Positions 63,053 through 64,000 of a stretch of DNA of 64,000 bases are shown here, piece after piece. Position numbers and translations under genes: made by a program. The first letter of the stretch is position 1. Each line of letters begins with the position of its first letter. Source of the stretch: Flavobacterium sinopsychrotolerans (GTDB lineage Bacteria; Bacteroidota; Bacteroidia; Flavobacteriales; Flavobacteriaceae); assembly GCF_900110375.1 (NCBI RefSeq), contig NZ_FODN01000008.1, positions 62,001 to 126,000 of the forward strand. Reading direction: 5' to 3'. The notes below the pieces were generated by a model that was given only the letters and a program-made list of their open reading frames with translations, ran no database searches and was not told the DNA's origin.

Positions 63053-64000
63053 ATGAAAAATACAATACTAATTACCCTGTTTCTTATTACCTCATTTTCC
63101 TTTGCTCAATCCGTTAAATTAGAAGGTCTCATAACCGATTCAAAAACAGTTGGACTTGAAATGGCCAACGTAATGGCAGTAAATAAAGCCACAAAAGCAA
63201 TGGATTCTTACGCCATAACAAATGATAAAGGAAAGTTTCTTCTTAATCTAAAACCAAATACTGCGTATAGCTTAAAAATCAGTTATTTGGGAATGCAAAA
63301 TAAAGAGCTGGAGATAACTACCACCTCAGAAAACAGCATTAAAAACATAGCCCTTGAAGAAGGCGGAATCGAATTGGATGGTGTCGAAATTGTTCGTGAA
63401 ATGCCGGTCTCGATAAAAGGAGATACCATTGTTTATAATGCAGATTCTTTCAAATCTGGAACAGAACGAAAACTGGAAGACTTACTGAAAAAACTGCCCG
63501 GAGTTGAGGTAAACGCTGATGGAGAAATTGAAGTCGAAGGAAAAAAAGTTTCTAAATTAATGGTGGAAGGTAAAGATTTCTTTGATGGCGATACCAAATT
63601 GGGCGTCAAAAATATTCCAGCAGATGCCATTGATAAAATCCAAGTGTTGCGCAACTACAGCGAAATTGGCGCACTAAAAGGAGTGGAGAACAATCAGGAT
63701 AATGTTGCGATGAATATCAAACTAAAATCAGGAAAGAAAAATTTCTGGTTTGGAGATATGACAGCAGGAATTGGAGTAGCACACGAGGAAAGTCGCTATT
63801 TGATCAACCCAAAATTGTTTTATTACAGTCCAAAATACAGCATCAATTTAATCACGAATTTTAATAATATTGGGGAATTGCCATTAACAGTTCAGGATTA
63901 TTTTAAATTCACGGGCGGTTTTAGAGGCATGATGCAAAATGGTGGTTCCAGTTTTAATGTGTCTTCCAATGATTTGGGAATTTCACTTTTAAGAAATAAC
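63053..64000 (+). CDS. TonB-receptor-like outer-membrane protein with CarboxypepD_reg domain, N-terminal part
   Basis: The frame is open from the ATG at 63053 to the window edge, giving 316 residues. A signal peptide (MKNTILITLFLITSFSFAQ) is followed by a CarboxypepD_reg-like domain (about residues 22-105, with VKLEGLITDSKTVGLEMANV and ISYLGMQNKELEI) and a plug-like segment (about 120-215, SGTERKLEDLLKKLPGVEVN and KLMVEGKDFFDGDTKLGV), then the first barrel strands. The plug resembles TonB-dependent receptors of the outer-membrane beta-barrel family that follow GLPGLI genes. Substrate unknown; the C-terminus lies outside the window. Confidence 0.88.
   Translation, partial: MKNTILITLFLITSFSFAQSVKLEGLITDSKTVGLEMANVMAVNKATKAMDSYAITNDKGKFLLNLKPNTAYSLKISYLGMQNKELEITTTSENSIKNIALEEGGIELDGVEIVREMPVSIKGDTIVYNADSFKSGTERKLEDLLKKLPGVEVNADGEIEVEGKKVSKLMVEGKDFFDGDTKLGVKNIPADAIDKIQVLRNYSEIGALKGVENNQDNVAMNIKLKSGKKNFWFGDMTAGIGVAHEESRYLINPKLFYYSPKYSINLITNFNNIGELPLTVQDYFKFTGGFRGMMQNGGSSFNVSSNDLGISLLRNN

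Overview
The window is a low-GC, gene-dense chromosomal segment of a Flavobacterium-like member of the Bacteroidota. The evidence is a mevalonate-pathway pair (HMG-CoA reductase plus a GYDIA-type GHMP kinase), a PorT-type type IX secretion protein, GLPGLI-family and CarboxypepD_reg/DUF5686 outer-membrane proteins, many Cys-lipoproteins, and promoters of the Bacteroidota form TTG-N19-TAnnTTTG, for example before tRNA-Phe, ppa and the TrmH gene. Two genes run off the edges: a sodium:solute symporter gene at the left and a TonB-receptor-like outer-membrane protein at the right.

1-5.0 kb (minus strand): symporter, small membrane proteins, an MHS-type MFS transporter with a large loop insertion, an outer-membrane porin, and a stand-alone IS1 InsA-like zinc-ribbon/HTH protein. 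5.4-11.9 kb: tRNA-Phe, then a plus-strand run of coaX, an outer-membrane protein, lptC, a small membrane protein, a CNNM/CBS protein and a PpiD/SurA-like folding factor. 11.9-14.2 kb: mevalonate genes. 14.4-20.4 kb: a peptide-use cassette (DPP-IV-like peptidase, two POT transporters, a secreted thioredoxin-like protein). 20.4-25.4 kb: comEC, an NlpC/P60 lipoprotein, lpxB, a small membrane gene, surE. 25.6-27.8 kb: the Prc protease. 28.2-35.4 kb: the purH-mreB-mreC-mreD-mrdA-rodA cell-shape run. 35.6-43.8 kb: an ABC permease, accD, fbaA, an Omp85/TamA-like protein, a TrmH methyltransferase, porT and menG.

44.4-50 kb is the one clearly accessory stretch. The folate genes folA and thyA flank about 4 kb that holds a stand-alone glycogen-binding-like (CBM48) protein, a 571-residue lipoprotein with an HExxH metallopeptidase motif, a 195-residue partner lipoprotein, and a frameshifted REP-associated tyrosine transposase bounded by perfect 27-bp inverted repeats. 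The right repeat abuts a 5'-truncated second copy of the CBM48 gene. This is the best candidate for an undescribed module (a putative metallopeptidase effector with a partner lipoprotein).

50-64 kb: a bifunctional nuclease, etfBA, pdhB, a DUF5686 protein, an AlkA-like glycosylase, soluble and membrane pyrophosphatases in tandem (the latter with a Cys-rich tail), a deoxynucleoside kinase, a GLPGLI protein and the truncated receptor. Two copies of a structured intergenic repeat (52741-52818 and 56518-56643), with conserved ends, a variable central hairpin and a possible pseudoknot, are the most interesting noncoding signal.
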